A DNA stretch of 64,000 bases from Borreliella andersonii. Lineage in GTDB: Bacteria > Spirochaetota > Spirochaetia > Borreliales > Borreliaceae. Numbering within the stretch: position 1 is the stretch's first letter; each line of letters begins with the position of its first letter. The stretch is from positions 558,001-622,000 of the forward strand of contig NZ_CP132457.1 of NCBI RefSeq assembly GCF_032595875.1, in the 5' to 3' direction. The notes under the pieces were generated by a model. That model was not told where the DNA came from, did not search any database, and saw only the letters and a list, made by a program, of their open reading frames with translations. A program made the position numbers and the translations under genes. Of the stretch, positions 55,334 through 64,000 are shown in pieces.

Positions 55334-57481
55334 TTATTTGGTTTTAAATTGATTTGTACTTTCACTAATTCCAGAAATATGGCTTGAGTTTGTAGTTCCT
55401 AAAACTTTAATACGCTCAATTGCTTCTACTAGTTTGTTAATCTCTTCTTTTAAACCTTTCATTGAGTTTGATACTGTAATATTAATTTCTCCTAGCAGTT
55501 TAATAGTGCTAATGATTTCTTTGTTGCCTCTAAACATATCATTTGAACCAATTTTTACTTCATATGTTATTTCCCGCATTGTATTTAAAGCCTTTAAAAT
55601 TTCTTGGCTACCTATTGATTGCTCTTGCATTGTATGATTTATTTCTTCTATTACTTGAACAACCAAATTGATTGAATCGAATATTTGGTTAAAAGCTTTA
55701 TTTGTTAATTCAGAGGTGTTTACGGTCTTGGTTATTGAATCCATTATTTCGTTAATTGATGAGGCAACAGATTCTGATTGTGATGTTACTTGTTCTGCTA
55801 AGTCTTTTATTTCTTCTGCAACAATTGCAAACCCTTTTCCGGCTTCACCGGCGTGAGATGCCTCGATTGCAGCGTTCATTGAGAGTAGGTTGGTTTGACT
55901 TGCTATAGATGAAATCAAAGAGTTTGCTTCTTGTAATCTTGTTGAGTTTTTGAAAATCTCTTTGATTTGAGTAATAACCTCTTCTTGTTTTTTTCGCCCA
56001 TCATCAGAGAATCTTTTTAGTTCTTCTGTACTTTTTGCAGCTTTTTGAGTTATTTCTGTTATTGATTGTATTCCTCCTATCATTTCTTCAATAGCTGATG
56101 AGGATTGTTCAACGCTTGCGGCTTGAGTTTCAATTGAATTGTCAAGAGATGAAATATTCTTTGAAAGACTTTCAATTATGTTTGTTGTATTTGAGATGAA
56201 TTCTACCTGTTTTTCCACTTCTTCTTGCGTTTTTTCTATGTATTGATTTGAATTTTTGATTGTATTATGGGTTTTATTTATTTCACTAAATAAATGGTCT
56301 CCGTTTTCTTTAAGCAGTTTTACTCGTTCTTGTAGTGAATTAATTACATTTTTTAGATTTTCAATAAAATGACCAAAAAGATTTATTGTTGAGCTTATTG
56401 AATCTTTGCCTTTTGATTCGATTTTAAATGTTAAGTCGCCATCTTTAACTTTTGGAATGACAACATTGAGTTTATCTATTTTTGATATTATTAAAGTTTT
56501 TATGGTTGATATCATTATTAATATGAAAATTATTACCAAAATAAATATAATGGAAAGTGAAATTAATCTCATATTTTTAAATTCTTTTGAAAATATGTTA
56601 TTATAATCTATTTTTATTCCTAAGTACCAATGAGATGTTGTGATTCTTGCTAAGGAGATTATTTCATTTGAATTGCTTGTATTGTAAGTTGCCTTTCCTT
56701 GAGATAGCGCATTTAGTATTTCAGTTAGTGTTTTTAGGTTAAAGCCGAATATGTGCTTTATGTTTTTTAAAATCTCGTCTTTTCCTCCAAATGCATCGCC
56801 ACTGTTGTTTATTAAGTATACATTAAAGTATTTTGATGAGTTTTGGCTGCTTGCATTTTGTTCTAGCAATGAGTTTTCCAAAAGCAGTAAAAGATATTCT
56901 TTTAGTTCGGCAATTTTTTCTGAAATGTCAGCATATAAAATAATATATCCAATATTAGATTTTTTTGAATCTGTTATTTTATATGCTATTGGAATATAAA
57001 AATTATTATTTATTTTTACTAAGCTGTTGTGAAGAATTGAGATTTGAAATGTAGTTATGGCTTTTCCCAGAAGCAATTCTTTTAAGCTTATATATTGGCC
57101 GGTTCTTTTTTTTTCGCTTGATGCGATTATGTATCCATCTTTGTTTGTATACTCTATTATTTTAATAAAAGAAGGCAATGTAATTAAAATTTTGTCAGAT
57201 ACCAAGTGTTGTACACTTTTGTTATTTAGAATTGCAGATTTATAATCATATTTGGCTGTCAATATGCTTAAAGCTTTTATTATTTCTTTGGATTCATCAG
57301 AAAAGCTTTTAATCATTGCTTGGTTAATGAATTTTGTAAAGTCTTGAAGTTCTTTTGTTATGATTTTTTTATAGCCCTGATCTAGTAGTAAAAAGGTTGT
57401 CGCAATAATGATTATTGTATATGCCAGAATTATAAAATTGAATTTATAAAAAAGGTTGGAGTTAAGTCTTTTTCTTTTCAC
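55334..57481 (-). CDS. mcp2: Transmembrane chemoreceptor (mcp2)
   Basis: 715 residues from a GTG with GAGGGA upstream. One membrane helix at about 12-34, a periplasmic Cache-like sensor region, a second helix at about 300-325 and a HAMP region, then the signalling domain with [20 protein letters not shown] and [12 protein letters not shown]. The hairpin tip is standard, so it should form arrays with CheA/CheW. Ligand unknown. Divergent from the next receptor gene. Confidence 0.92.
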   Translation of the reverse strand: MKRKRLNSNLFYKFNFIILAYTIIIIATTFLLLDQGYKKIITKELQDFTKFINQAMIKSFSDESKEIIKALSILTAKYDYKSAILNNKSVQHLVSDKILITLPSFIKIIEYTNKDGYIIASSEKKRTGQYISLKELLLGKAITTFQISILHNSLVKINNNFYIPIAYKITDSKKSNIGYIILYADISEKIAELKEYLLLLLENSLLEQNASSQNSSKYFNVYLINNSGDAFGGKDEILKNIKHIFGFNLKTLTEILNALSQGKATYNTSNSNEIISLARITTSHWYLGIKIDYNNIFSKEFKNMRLISLSIIFILVIIFILIMISTIKTLIISKIDKLNVVIPKVKDGDLTFKIESKGKDSISSTINLFGHFIENLKNVINSLQERVKLLKENGDHLFSEINKTHNTIKNSNQYIEKTQEEVEKQVEFISNTTNIIESLSKNISSLDNSIETQAASVEQSSSAIEEMIGGIQSITEITQKAAKSTEELKRFSDDGRKKQEEVITQIKEIFKNSTRLQEANSLISSIASQTNLLSMNAAIEASHAGEAGKGFAIVAEEIKDLAEQVTSQSESVASSINEIMDSITKTVNTSELTNKAFNQIFDSINLVVQVIEEINHTMQEQSIGSQEILKALNTMREITYEVKIGSNDMFRGNKEIISTIKLLGEINITVSNSMKGLKEEINKLVEAIERIKVLGTTNSSHISGISESTNQFKTK

Positions 57482-57743
57482 TAATTTCCCTCAAAATTTT
57501 GTTTTCATAAAATTTTTAAAACCTTAAAGTTTTAGTATTCTATATGTTTTATTATATAATTATATATGCATGTAGCTAAATAATAAAATAATTATTTTGC
57601 AAATATTTGAAGGATGTAATCTTTAAGACCCAAGAAAGAAAGGTCTAATTTGCCAATTGTTATTAGCATTATTTGTGATTTATGAAGGTGATAGTTTTGT
57701 TTTAAGATTTTAATTATACTAATGTTATGTTTGGAGAGCTTTT
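57482..57743. promoter_or_regulatory. Divergent region between the two chemoreceptor genes
   Basis: 262 AT-rich bases without a gene. A 14-base palindrome TATATAATTATATA lies at 57553-57566 and could supply -10 boxes in either direction. GGAGAG at 57730-57735 is the ribosome site of mcp3. Confidence 0.35.
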
Positions 57744-59951
57744 ATGACAGATGAAAATTTGATCGATATTAATCTGAAAAATACTAAACGATTTCTTTAT
57801 CTGGTGTTGTTTGGATTCCTTTTTTTTAATTTTTTATTCATAGGCTATACTTATATTAATCATAAAAATGAATATTTGGATCGCTTTAAATTTGATTCTA
57901 AGTTGTTTTTAAATAGCGTTTCTACTGTTATTAAAGCTAAATATTCGGAATCCTCTAGGTTTCTTGAGGAGCTTATAAAAGATAGCTATAGGTTTGGGAT
58001 ATTGGTGAATTCTTCAAATAGCTTTCTTTTGTCTTCAAGTTTAAAATTAGGTGACAGTTTAGATGAAAATAGCGATTTGTTTTTAAAGTCAAGAGAATTT
58101 AGCTCTATAGATAAAATTTTTAAAACTATTCCTTTGGCAGAAGATTCACTTGAAGGTGTATTTTATATTCCTATAGGAAAAAATGTTTTAATATCAAATT
58201 CAAATTTTTCATCTTTAGGCCTAAAAGATGTTAGATTGGATCCAATTTATTCTGTTCCTGTAGAAAAAAATTCTAAGTATTATTCAAGATATATGCAAAT
58301 AGATGGAAAAATTTATTCTGTATTAAGCTTTCCGGTTAGAGATTCTGTTGCAACATTGGGTGTAATAGGGATTTTAGTATGTTTTGATGAATTGTTAGAT
58401 ATTATTGAGAATCAGTTGTATTCTTCTATTAAATTTAGTAGTAAGAATTATAATTTTTTTGTGCTTGACAGAAATTACATGCCCATTTTTTTAAACTTTA
58501 ATAATCTTCAGACCAAGTCTTTTTCTACAGCTTATAATGAGAACTTTTTAAGTAAAGTTATAGCTTATGTTAAAAAAGATTCTTCTATTTCTCAGTATAC
58601 TTTTAATTATGAAAGAGATTTTTATTCTTTAAATTTTGTAAAAACTGATGATTTTTTGACTCAAGGGTTGATTTTAAATGTCAATTCCATTCCTATTATG
58701 TTTAAATCAAATTGGGTAATATTTTTTGTATTTTTATTATTATCTTTTGCAATTATGTTTTATTTGTGCAAAACTTTTGTTTTTTCATTGATTAATGATT
58801 TTAACAAAATTGTTGATTATCAAAAATCAAAAAGCGATCCTTTTGGTCTTGAATCTCCCTTAGAGGTTAAGTATTCTTCGTCTATTATTTCTTATATTAG
58901 TTCAAAGTTAGATAGTCTGTCTTCTAAGAGTAATGAATCTTTTGAAAAGATAAAATTTTATTCTGAAGATTTGAATGAATATTTGGAACAAATAGAAACT
59001 GCTATATCAAATACTGAGAGCATAGATTCTAGCATTTTAGTTTACGAACAATTAAGAGATACTTTTTCTAGATTTGAAAAATCAATTGTTGATATTTTAA
59101 AAGGCTTTGAATCTATTGCTGATCCGATTAATGATCACAATAGGCATATATCAGAAATTTCTTCAAGTTTTGAAGAGAATGTCAGTTTTTTCTATAGTAT
59201 AGATAAAAATTTGGAGATTTTTAATAAGGCTGCTACGATAAATTCTGCTGATATTGAAAATATTAAAAGCAAGGTTTTTGATTTAAATATTGTTTTTGAA
59301 AATGTGAATAAAAATTTTGCAGATCTTTTGTCTCAAACAAATAGTTTGCAAAGTGTAAATAAACTTTTAGTTTCAATTTCAGCCCAGACCAATATGCTTG
59401 CTATGAATGCAGCAATTGAAGCAGCAAAAGCAGGTGATGCAGGCAAGAGTTTTGCAGTTGTTGCTGAGGAGATTAGAAAACTTGCTATTAATTCTGGAAA
59501 ATATTCTAAGACTATTAAAGATGAGCTTAAAACGGTTGATAGCATTATTTCAGTAATTAATTCAGAGATTGATACGATTTATAAAAATTTCATAGACATT
59601 CAAGATAATGTGGACAACAATTTTTCAAGGCATGAGAAGGTGGATCTTACTCTTGCGAAACACTTTAAAGAAATTGGTGAGTTTAAAGAGAGGTATTTGT
59701 CTTATGATACTAAGATCAGAGATGCTAAGAATATGTATAAAGAAGTATTTAATAACCATTATTTTATTAGTAGCAAGTTTAACAACTTTAGCCAAGATTT
59801 AAAAGAGCTTAAAGTTTCTAAGATGAATTTAGATGTGGTAAGTTCTCTTCAAGAATATTCATCTTTAGTGAAATCTTCTAAGGACAAGATATTAAAGACA
59901 AAGGAATTGATTCAAAAGATTAATGATGAGATTAAAGATATTCTTTTTTAG
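57744..59951 (+). CDS. mcp3: Transmembrane chemoreceptor (mcp3)
   Basis: 735 residues with membrane helices at about 17-37 and 320-342 and a sensor region between. The cytosolic half carries [20 protein letters not shown] and [12 protein letters not shown], the standard signalling tip. Its sensor domain differs from mcp2, and the C-terminal portion is long and coiled. Ligand unknown. Confidence 0.92.
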   Translation: MTDENLIDINLKNTKRFLYLVLFGFLFFNFLFIGYTYINHKNEYLDRFKFDSKLFLNSVSTVIKAKYSESSRFLEELIKDSYRFGILVNSSNSFLLSSSLKLGDSLDENSDLFLKSREFSSIDKIFKTIPLAEDSLEGVFYIPIGKNVLISNSNFSSLGLKDVRLDPIYSVPVEKNSKYYSRYMQIDGKIYSVLSFPVRDSVATLGVIGILVCFDELLDIIENQLYSSIKFSSKNYNFFVLDRNYMPIFLNFNNLQTKSFSTAYNENFLSKVIAYVKKDSSISQYTFNYERDFYSLNFVKTDDFLTQGLILNVNSIPIMFKSNWVIFFVFLLLSFAIMFYLCKTFVFSLINDFNKIVDYQKSKSDPFGLESPLEVKYSSSIISYISSKLDSLSSKSNESFEKIKFYSEDLNEYLEQIETAISNTESIDSSILVYEQLRDTFSRFEKSIVDILKGFESIADPINDHNRHISEISSSFEENVSFFYSIDKNLEIFNKAATINSADIENIKSKVFDLNIVFENVNKNFADLLSQTNSLQSVNKLLVSISAQTNMLAMNAAIEAAKAGDAGKSFAVVAEEIRKLAINSGKYSKTIKDELKTVDSIISVINSEIDTIYKNFIDIQDNVDNNFSRHEKVDLTLAKHFKEIGEFKERYLSYDTKIRDAKNMYKEVFNNHYFISSKFNNFSQDLKELKVSKMNLDVVSSLQEYSSLVKSSKDKILKTKELIQKINDEIKDILF

Positions 59952-59959
59952 TTTTTTGA

Positions 59960-60868
59960 TTAATTGAATCCTATGTAAAGAACTTCTTCTTCAAGTAAAA
60001 ATCCTGTTTTCGAGTAGACTTCAGTTTTTACTTTTTCAATTAAGCTTTTTATGTCGTTGGAAGTGGCATTGTTAATATTGATAATAAAGTTTCCATGATA
60101 CTTAGATACTGTGGCGCCCCCAATGCTTAATCCTTTGAGCCTGCACTCTTCAATTATTTGTCCACTAGGCTTGAGAAATGCTTTATTATTTTTGAAAGTG
60201 CTTCCGCTACTTGGAAATAAATAGTGACCCTTATTTATTCTTGCTTGTTTATTTTTATTCATTTTTTCTTCAATAATTTTCTTATTGTTTCTTTTTAAAT
60301 TCAATTCAATTTTTAATATGAAAAAGTTTTTATTTTGAAAAGGTGATACTTTATACTTAAAGTCTTCTTTTTTAAATTCTTTGCAAATGGTTTTTCCATT
60401 ATCATTTATAAATGTAATTTTTTTTAGTATTTCAGAGATTTCATTTCCAAAGCATCTGGCATTCATCCATACAGCGCCTCCTAGTGTCCCGGGTAGTCCA
60501 TAGATAAATTCTAGGCCACTTAAACTGTTATTAAGTGCAATTTTACATAAATTTTCAAAATCTGCGCCACATTCGCCGACAATTTTATTTTCATGAATCT
60601 CTATTCTGTTTAGATATCCGGTGTATATTATTGGAAAATCAAGTTCTTTATCGTCATTGACTAAGATATTTGATCCTCCCCCAAGAATAAATAGTTTGAT
60701 TTTTTCTTCTATTGCTGCTTTAAAAATATTTTCAGCTTCCTTAACATTTTTGGGGGTGAAAAATAATTTCGAAATGTTTCCAATTCTATATGTTGAATAG
60801 TCGGCTAGATTTTTTGTTTGAGGCTTAATATTGATTTTTTTAAGAAAATTATTTAGGCTTTTATCCAT
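59960..60868 (-). CDS. murB: UDP-N-acetylenolpyruvoylglucosamine reductase MurB
   Basis: 302 residues. FAD enzyme that makes UDP-MurNAc from the enolpyruvyl intermediate. FAD motif LGGGSNILV, then GLEFIYGLPGTLGGAVWMNARC and the catalytic YLFPSSGSTFKNN, GASVSKYHGN-like ends. No ribosome site. On the minus strand TTGAAA (60906-60901), a 17-base spacer and TATTAT (60883-60878) place the promoter nine bases before the ATG, so the leader would be a few bases at most. Confidence 0.94.
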   Translation of the reverse strand: MDKSLNNFLKKINIKPQTKNLADYSTYRIGNISKLFFTPKNVKEAENIFKAAIEEKIKLFILGGGSNILVNDDKELDFPIIYTGYLNRIEIHENKIVGECGADFENLCKIALNNSLSGLEFIYGLPGTLGGAVWMNARCFGNEISEILKKITFINDNGKTICKEFKKEDFKYKVSPFQNKNFFILKIELNLKRNNKKIIEEKMNKNKQARINKGHYLFPSSGSTFKNNKAFLKPSGQIIEECRLKGLSIGGATVSKYHGNFIININNATSNDIKSLIEKVKTEVYSKTGFLLEEEVLYIGFN

Positions 60869-60919
60869 ACGTACTTAATAATAAATTAGATTTTTTATTT
60901 TTTCAATTTTGAGAAATGT

Positions 60920-62362
60920 ATGATTTTAAAGCTATATAATACTAGAACAAAGGATTTTTCAGAATTAACAAATTTTGAAAATGTTAAAGTGTATGCTTGC
61001 GGGCCTACTGTTTATAATTATGCTCACATTGGAAATTTTAGAACTTATATTTTTGGAGATTTATTAATTAAAACTTTAAGGTTTTTAGGATATAAAATTA
61101 ACTATGCGATGAATATTACAGATATTGGACATTTAACAGGTGATCTTGATGATGGAGAAGATAAGGTTGCTAAGACCGCAAGGGAGAAGGGCCTTACAGC
61201 TTATGAGATTAGTGAATTTTTTACAGAGGCTTTTTTTAACGATTGTAAAAAATTAAACATTTTGTATCCGGATAAAGTTCTTGTTGCAAGTAAACATATT
61301 CCCATCATGATAGAGGTTGTTAAAATTCTTGAAGAAAAAAAAATTACTTATTTTTCTAATGGTAATGTGTATTTTGATACTTCTTGTTTTAAAAGCTATG
61401 GTGAGATGGCCGGCATTGATCTTATTGATAAAGATATGACTTTATCCAGAGTTGATGTTGATAAATTTAAAAGGAATAAAACCGATTTTGTTTTGTGGTT
61501 TACTAATTCTAAGTTTAAAGATCAGGAAATGAAATGGGATTCTCCTTGGGGATTTGGTTACCCAAGTTGGCATTTGGAGTGCGCTGCTATGAATTTGGAA
61601 TATTTTAAAGATACGCTTGATATTCATTTGGGAGGAGTTGATCATATTGGAGTTCACCACATAAATGAAATAGCAATAGCAGAGTGTTTTTTGAATAAGA
61701 AGTGGTGTGATATCTTTGTTCATGGAGAATTTTTGATTATGGATTATGATAAGATGTCAAAGTCACGTGGAAATTTTATTACAGTTAAAGACTTGGAAGA
61801 TCAAAATTTTTCTCCTCTTGATTTTAGATATTTGTGTTTGACATCACACTACAGAAACCAATTAAAATTTTCATTGGATAATCTTCAAGCAAGCAAGATT
61901 GCTAGAGAAAATTTGATAAACAAGTTAAGTTATTTTTATAGATCTTTAGATCCAGTTGATTTGAATACGCTTAATAAGGATTTAAGAAATTTTGATTTTA
62001 GTGTAGAGAAAGAATATTACGACTCTTTTGTAGAAAAAATTTCTTTTGATTTAAATGTTTCTCAAGGATTGGCTTTGCTTTGGGAGATAATTAAATCTGA
62101 AAATCTAGGCTTTGTTTCAAAGCTTAGATTAGCTTTTATTTTTGATGAGATTATGTCACTTAATCTGAGAGAAGAAATTTTAAAAAATTTAGAAAATTAT
62201 GATGTAGTTATTGATGAGAATATGAAGATTTTGATTGAAGAGAGAAGAATAGCTAAATGTGAAAAAAATTTTAAGCGCGCTGATGAAATTAGAGACTTTT
62301 TTGCCAAAAAAGGTTTTGTTTTGGTTGATACTAAGGAAGGAACTAAGGTTAAAAGAGGCTAG
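60920..62362 (+). CDS. cysS: Cysteinyl-tRNA synthetase
   Basis: 480 residues. Class I synthetase with [13 protein letters not shown] (HIGH), zinc ligands including the HLECAAM Cys, and KMSKSRGNF. Divergent from murB with a 51-base gap. Ribosome site weak. Followed after three bases by the next gene. Confidence 0.95.
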   Translation: MILKLYNTRTKDFSELTNFENVKVYACGPTVYNYAHIGNFRTYIFGDLLIKTLRFLGYKINYAMNITDIGHLTGDLDDGEDKVAKTAREKGLTAYEISEFFTEAFFNDCKKLNILYPDKVLVASKHIPIMIEVVKILEEKKITYFSNGNVYFDTSCFKSYGEMAGIDLIDKDMTLSRVDVDKFKRNKTDFVLWFTNSKFKDQEMKWDSPWGFGYPSWHLECAAMNLEYFKDTLDIHLGGVDHIGVHHINEIAIAECFLNKKWCDIFVHGEFLIMDYDKMSKSRGNFITVKDLEDQNFSPLDFRYLCLTSHYRNQLKFSLDNLQASKIARENLINKLSYFYRSLDPVDLNTLNKDLRNFDFSVEKEYYDSFVEKISFDLNVSQGLALLWEIIKSENLGFVSKLRLAFIFDEIMSLNLREEILKNLENYDVVIDENMKILIEERRIAKCEKNFKRADEIRDFFAKKGFVLVDTKEGTKVKRG

Positions 62363-62365
62363 TAT

Positions 62366-63922
62366 TTGGCTATTTTTTTAAAAAACAAATATTTTTATTT
62401 AAGCTTAATTTTTATTATTTTTTTATTTTTATTTATTTTTTCTGGATTTTTATTTTATTCAAAGCCGATTATTTATGATATATCTCCAATTCCCACTTCG
62501 CATAAGGATATTATTGTTATTAAAGGGAGTAATTTAGGCTACAGTAAGGGAGAGATTAATATCAACAATAGTTATTTGGTTAAAAGTAGTATTATTAGCT
62601 GGAATAACACTGAAATAGTTTTTAAAATTACGGATGAAGTAAATTCCGGACTTATTTTTGTAAAAGGCGAAAGGGGTACTAGCAACGAACTTTTTCTTGT
62701 TATTAGTAGGCAAGTTCCTGTTAAACTTAATAGAAAAGATATACCTTTTATTTTTTCAGAGGATAAAATAATTTTGAATGCAAATTCTTCAACTTTATTG
62801 CAGGGTATGAATTTGTTTTCAAATTCTAATACTATTACAATTTTTCTTGAAACTAAGGACAAGCTTTATACAATTTTACCTCAAAATATTTTAAATGTTT
62901 CTGAGAATAGATTGGAATTTATTTCTCCTAAAACTTTAAATTCTAGTGGTAAGCTTTATGTTTTATTGAACAATATCCAAAGCAATAAAGTTCCGTTTTC
63001 TGTTAAGGATGATTTTTTTAAGTGGACTTTAGGTGATTCGAAAGAGTTTGCAATAGTTGAAGAGATTTATTTTAATCAAGATATTAGTAGCAATTTTGAT
63101 TCAAACCCTGAAGATATTAATTTTAATATCTTCTATTTAAGACCAATTGAGAATGAGCGTCAAGAAATCACGGAGAGCGGTAGTGAGCATCTTGATTTTA
63201 ATATTGATAATTTATTTTTTGAAAACCTGAAGACAAATAAATTTATTTTTAAGACTAGAGTGAAAACTTATAAACTTGATTTGGAATTTTTAGATGCGAA
63301 ATATTTAGAAAGCATTGAGGTTGATAGAGATATTAACAATCAAGAGTACAAAAAGTATGTTCAAGATAAAAAAAAAGATTATTTATCTTACAATTCTGTT
63401 GATTTAATGTCGATAGATTCTCTAATTTTATCTAAAACTGCGGGCAGTAATTCGGTTTATAATTTAGCTAAAGCAATTTTTGATGTTTTGGTTTCAAATT
63501 TTAAAATTATTGAGAATGATTTAGGCTTAAAGGATTCTATCAAAGAAAGAAAAATTTCATCTAATAATTTAATAGTTCTTACTAATTTGTTATTTTTAAA
63601 GTACGAAATTCCGCTAAGAAATATAGTTGGGCTTTACTATGATTCTAATTCTCTTAAATTAAATGAGCATTTTTGGTTTGAATTTTTTTTAGCTGGGGTG
63701 GGGTTTGTATATTTTGATATAATAAATGCAGTATTATTTAAGGATGGCTCTAAGTATTTTTTGAATATGTCTGATAACTATATTCAATATGGATGCAAAG
63801 AGGATTATGATAAAAATGAATTTTTTGACGGGTATTTAGATTCTGGGTTTTTAAAGTATAAAAGCTTGACAAACGGATCGTATTCTTTAATGCACAGGTT
63901 TGTTTTGGAGGATAATTTTTAA
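62366..63922 (+). CDS. Membrane-anchored TIG plus transglutaminase-like protein, catalytic Cys missing
   Basis: 518 residues from a TTG with GAGG upstream. A membrane anchor covers about 9-31. Two IPT/TIG-like modules follow (about 33-115 and 117-215: IYDISPIPTSHKDIIVIKGSNLG is split as the usual pattern I-x-x-I-x-P...G...G). Residues 350-455 resemble a transglutaminase-like fold: KYEIPLRNIVGLYY, NEHFWFEFF (H435) and GVGFVYFD (D451). The nucleophile Cys expected before the EIPLR helix is Ser here, so peptidase or transferase activity is doubtful. Likely periplasmic. Its stop overlaps the glyA ATG. Confidence 0.65.
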   Translation: MAIFLKNKYFYLSLIFIIFLFLFIFSGFLFYSKPIIYDISPIPTSHKDIIVIKGSNLGYSKGEININNSYLVKSSIISWNNTEIVFKITDEVNSGLIFVKGERGTSNELFLVISRQVPVKLNRKDIPFIFSEDKIILNANSSTLLQGMNLFSNSNTITIFLETKDKLYTILPQNILNVSENRLEFISPKTLNSSGKLYVLLNNIQSNKVPFSVKDDFFKWTLGDSKEFAIVEEIYFNQDISSNFDSNPEDINFNIFYLRPIENERQEITESGSEHLDFNIDNLFFENLKTNKFIFKTRVKTYKLDLEFLDAKYLESIEVDRDINNQEYKKYVQDKKKDYLSYNSVDLMSIDSLILSKTAGSNSVYNLAKAIFDVLVSNFKIIENDLGLKDSIKERKISSNNLIVLTNLLFLKYEIPLRNIVGLYYDSNSLKLNEHFWFEFFLAGVGFVYFDIINAVLFKDGSKYFLNMSDNYIQYGCKEDYDKNEFFDGYLDSGFLKYKSLTNGSYSLMHRFVLEDNF

Positions 63923-64000
63923 TGAGAGATGATCAAATATTTAATTTAATTGAAAAAGAAAAATTAAGAGAAAGAGAACATATTGAGCTTATTGCTTCTG
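63922..64000 (+). CDS. glyA: Serine hydroxymethyltransferase, N-terminus only
   Basis: The first 26 codons run off the right edge. The visible part (IFNLIEKEKLREREHIELIAS) ends with the HIELIAS sequence typical of SHMT. GGAGGA lies ten bases upstream, and the ATG overlaps the previous stop (TAATG). Confidence 0.85.
   Translation, partial: MRDDQIFNLIEKEKLREREHIELIAS

Noticed and set aside
57553-57566. TATATAATTATATA palindrome as an operator
   Set aside because: In DNA this AT-rich, such palindromes arise easily; without repeats or conservation data I only list it as a possible -10 source.
1-64000. CRISPR array, insertion sequence, prophage or plasmid-type gene
   Set aside because: No regularly spaced repeats, transposase, integrase or phage genes are visible in the window.

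Overview
The window is a compact, very AT-rich stretch of linear spirochaete chromosome. I take it to be Borrelia (Borreliella) burgdorferi sensu lato, because the gene order and protein content match my memory of the region numbered about BB0549 to BB0601 in strain B31. That order is fliS-cheY1, ligA, ptsH-ptsI-crr, htpG, gnd, cheW2/cheA1/cheB2/cheY2, pyrH, pyrG, dnaE, recG, murD, metG, bgp, pta, ksgA, argS, mcp, murB, cysS, glyA. The assignment rests on recall, not on a database search. No rRNA, insertion sequence, prophage or CRISPR array is visible, and no gap between genes exceeds about 300 bases.

Layout. 1-0.9 kb (minus): the end of a flagellar/chemotaxis operon (cheY1, fliS, a partial small gene). 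1.1-4.6 kb: ligA, and a secreted coiled-coil protein with a duplicated module. 4.9-8.1 kb (plus): three overlapping genes of unknown function that I read as degenerate relatives of the large, small and medium subunits of xanthine/CO dehydrogenases. 8.2-10.8 kb: the PTS phosphorelay HPr-EI-EIIA. 10.8-16.1 kb: htpG, gnd and three small exported beta-barrel-like paralogues. 16.3-22.8 kb: the second chemotaxis operon, cheW2-STAS-cheA1-cheB2-receptor-like-cheY2. 23.0-29.9 kb: tRNA-Leu(CAA), archaeal-type UMP kinase, a glycosyltransferase, an ABC transporter pair, pyrG and two unknown genes. 30.1-37.5 kb: cytosolic chemoreceptor mcp1, dnaE, a YggT-type membrane protein, recG. 37.5-45.9 kb: a VanY-type carboxypeptidase, two MATE-family transporters, murD, a FemABX protein, metG. 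46.0-52.9 kb: exported MTA/SAH nucleosidase, pta, ksgA, a broken comEC, a CPBP protease, an acyl-CoA synthetase. 52.9-64 kb: argS, an orphan membrane protein resembling RnfA/RnfE/NqrD, two transmembrane chemoreceptors, murB, cysS, a TIG/transglutaminase-like protein, and the start of glyA.

The main discovery candidates are redox-family proteins that keep the fold pattern but have lost cofactor motifs. The 4.9-8.1 kb operon matches a three-subunit molybdo-flavo-iron-sulfur hydroxylase along its length. The Mo-subunit glycine motifs, the flavin-subunit glycine motifs and the plant-ferredoxin cysteines are gone, while the second CxxC...CxC cluster of the small subunit remains (C98, C101, C132, C134). 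The protein at 54.7-55.3 kb matches the Rnf/Nqr membrane-subunit family without its two conserved cysteines. A CZB-like domain in mcp1 and a transglutaminase-like domain in the 62.4-63.9 kb gene have also lost ligand or catalytic residues. This would fit a genus known for avoiding iron, and suggests repurposed scaffolds rather than active enzymes.

Other points of interest are a comEC with one in-frame stop and one single-base frameshift, a set of genes whose -10 boxes lie so close to the start codon that their mRNAs would be leaderless or nearly so, a CheB with a degenerate receiver domain, and a G-tract/TATTTTATAC element found at two places.
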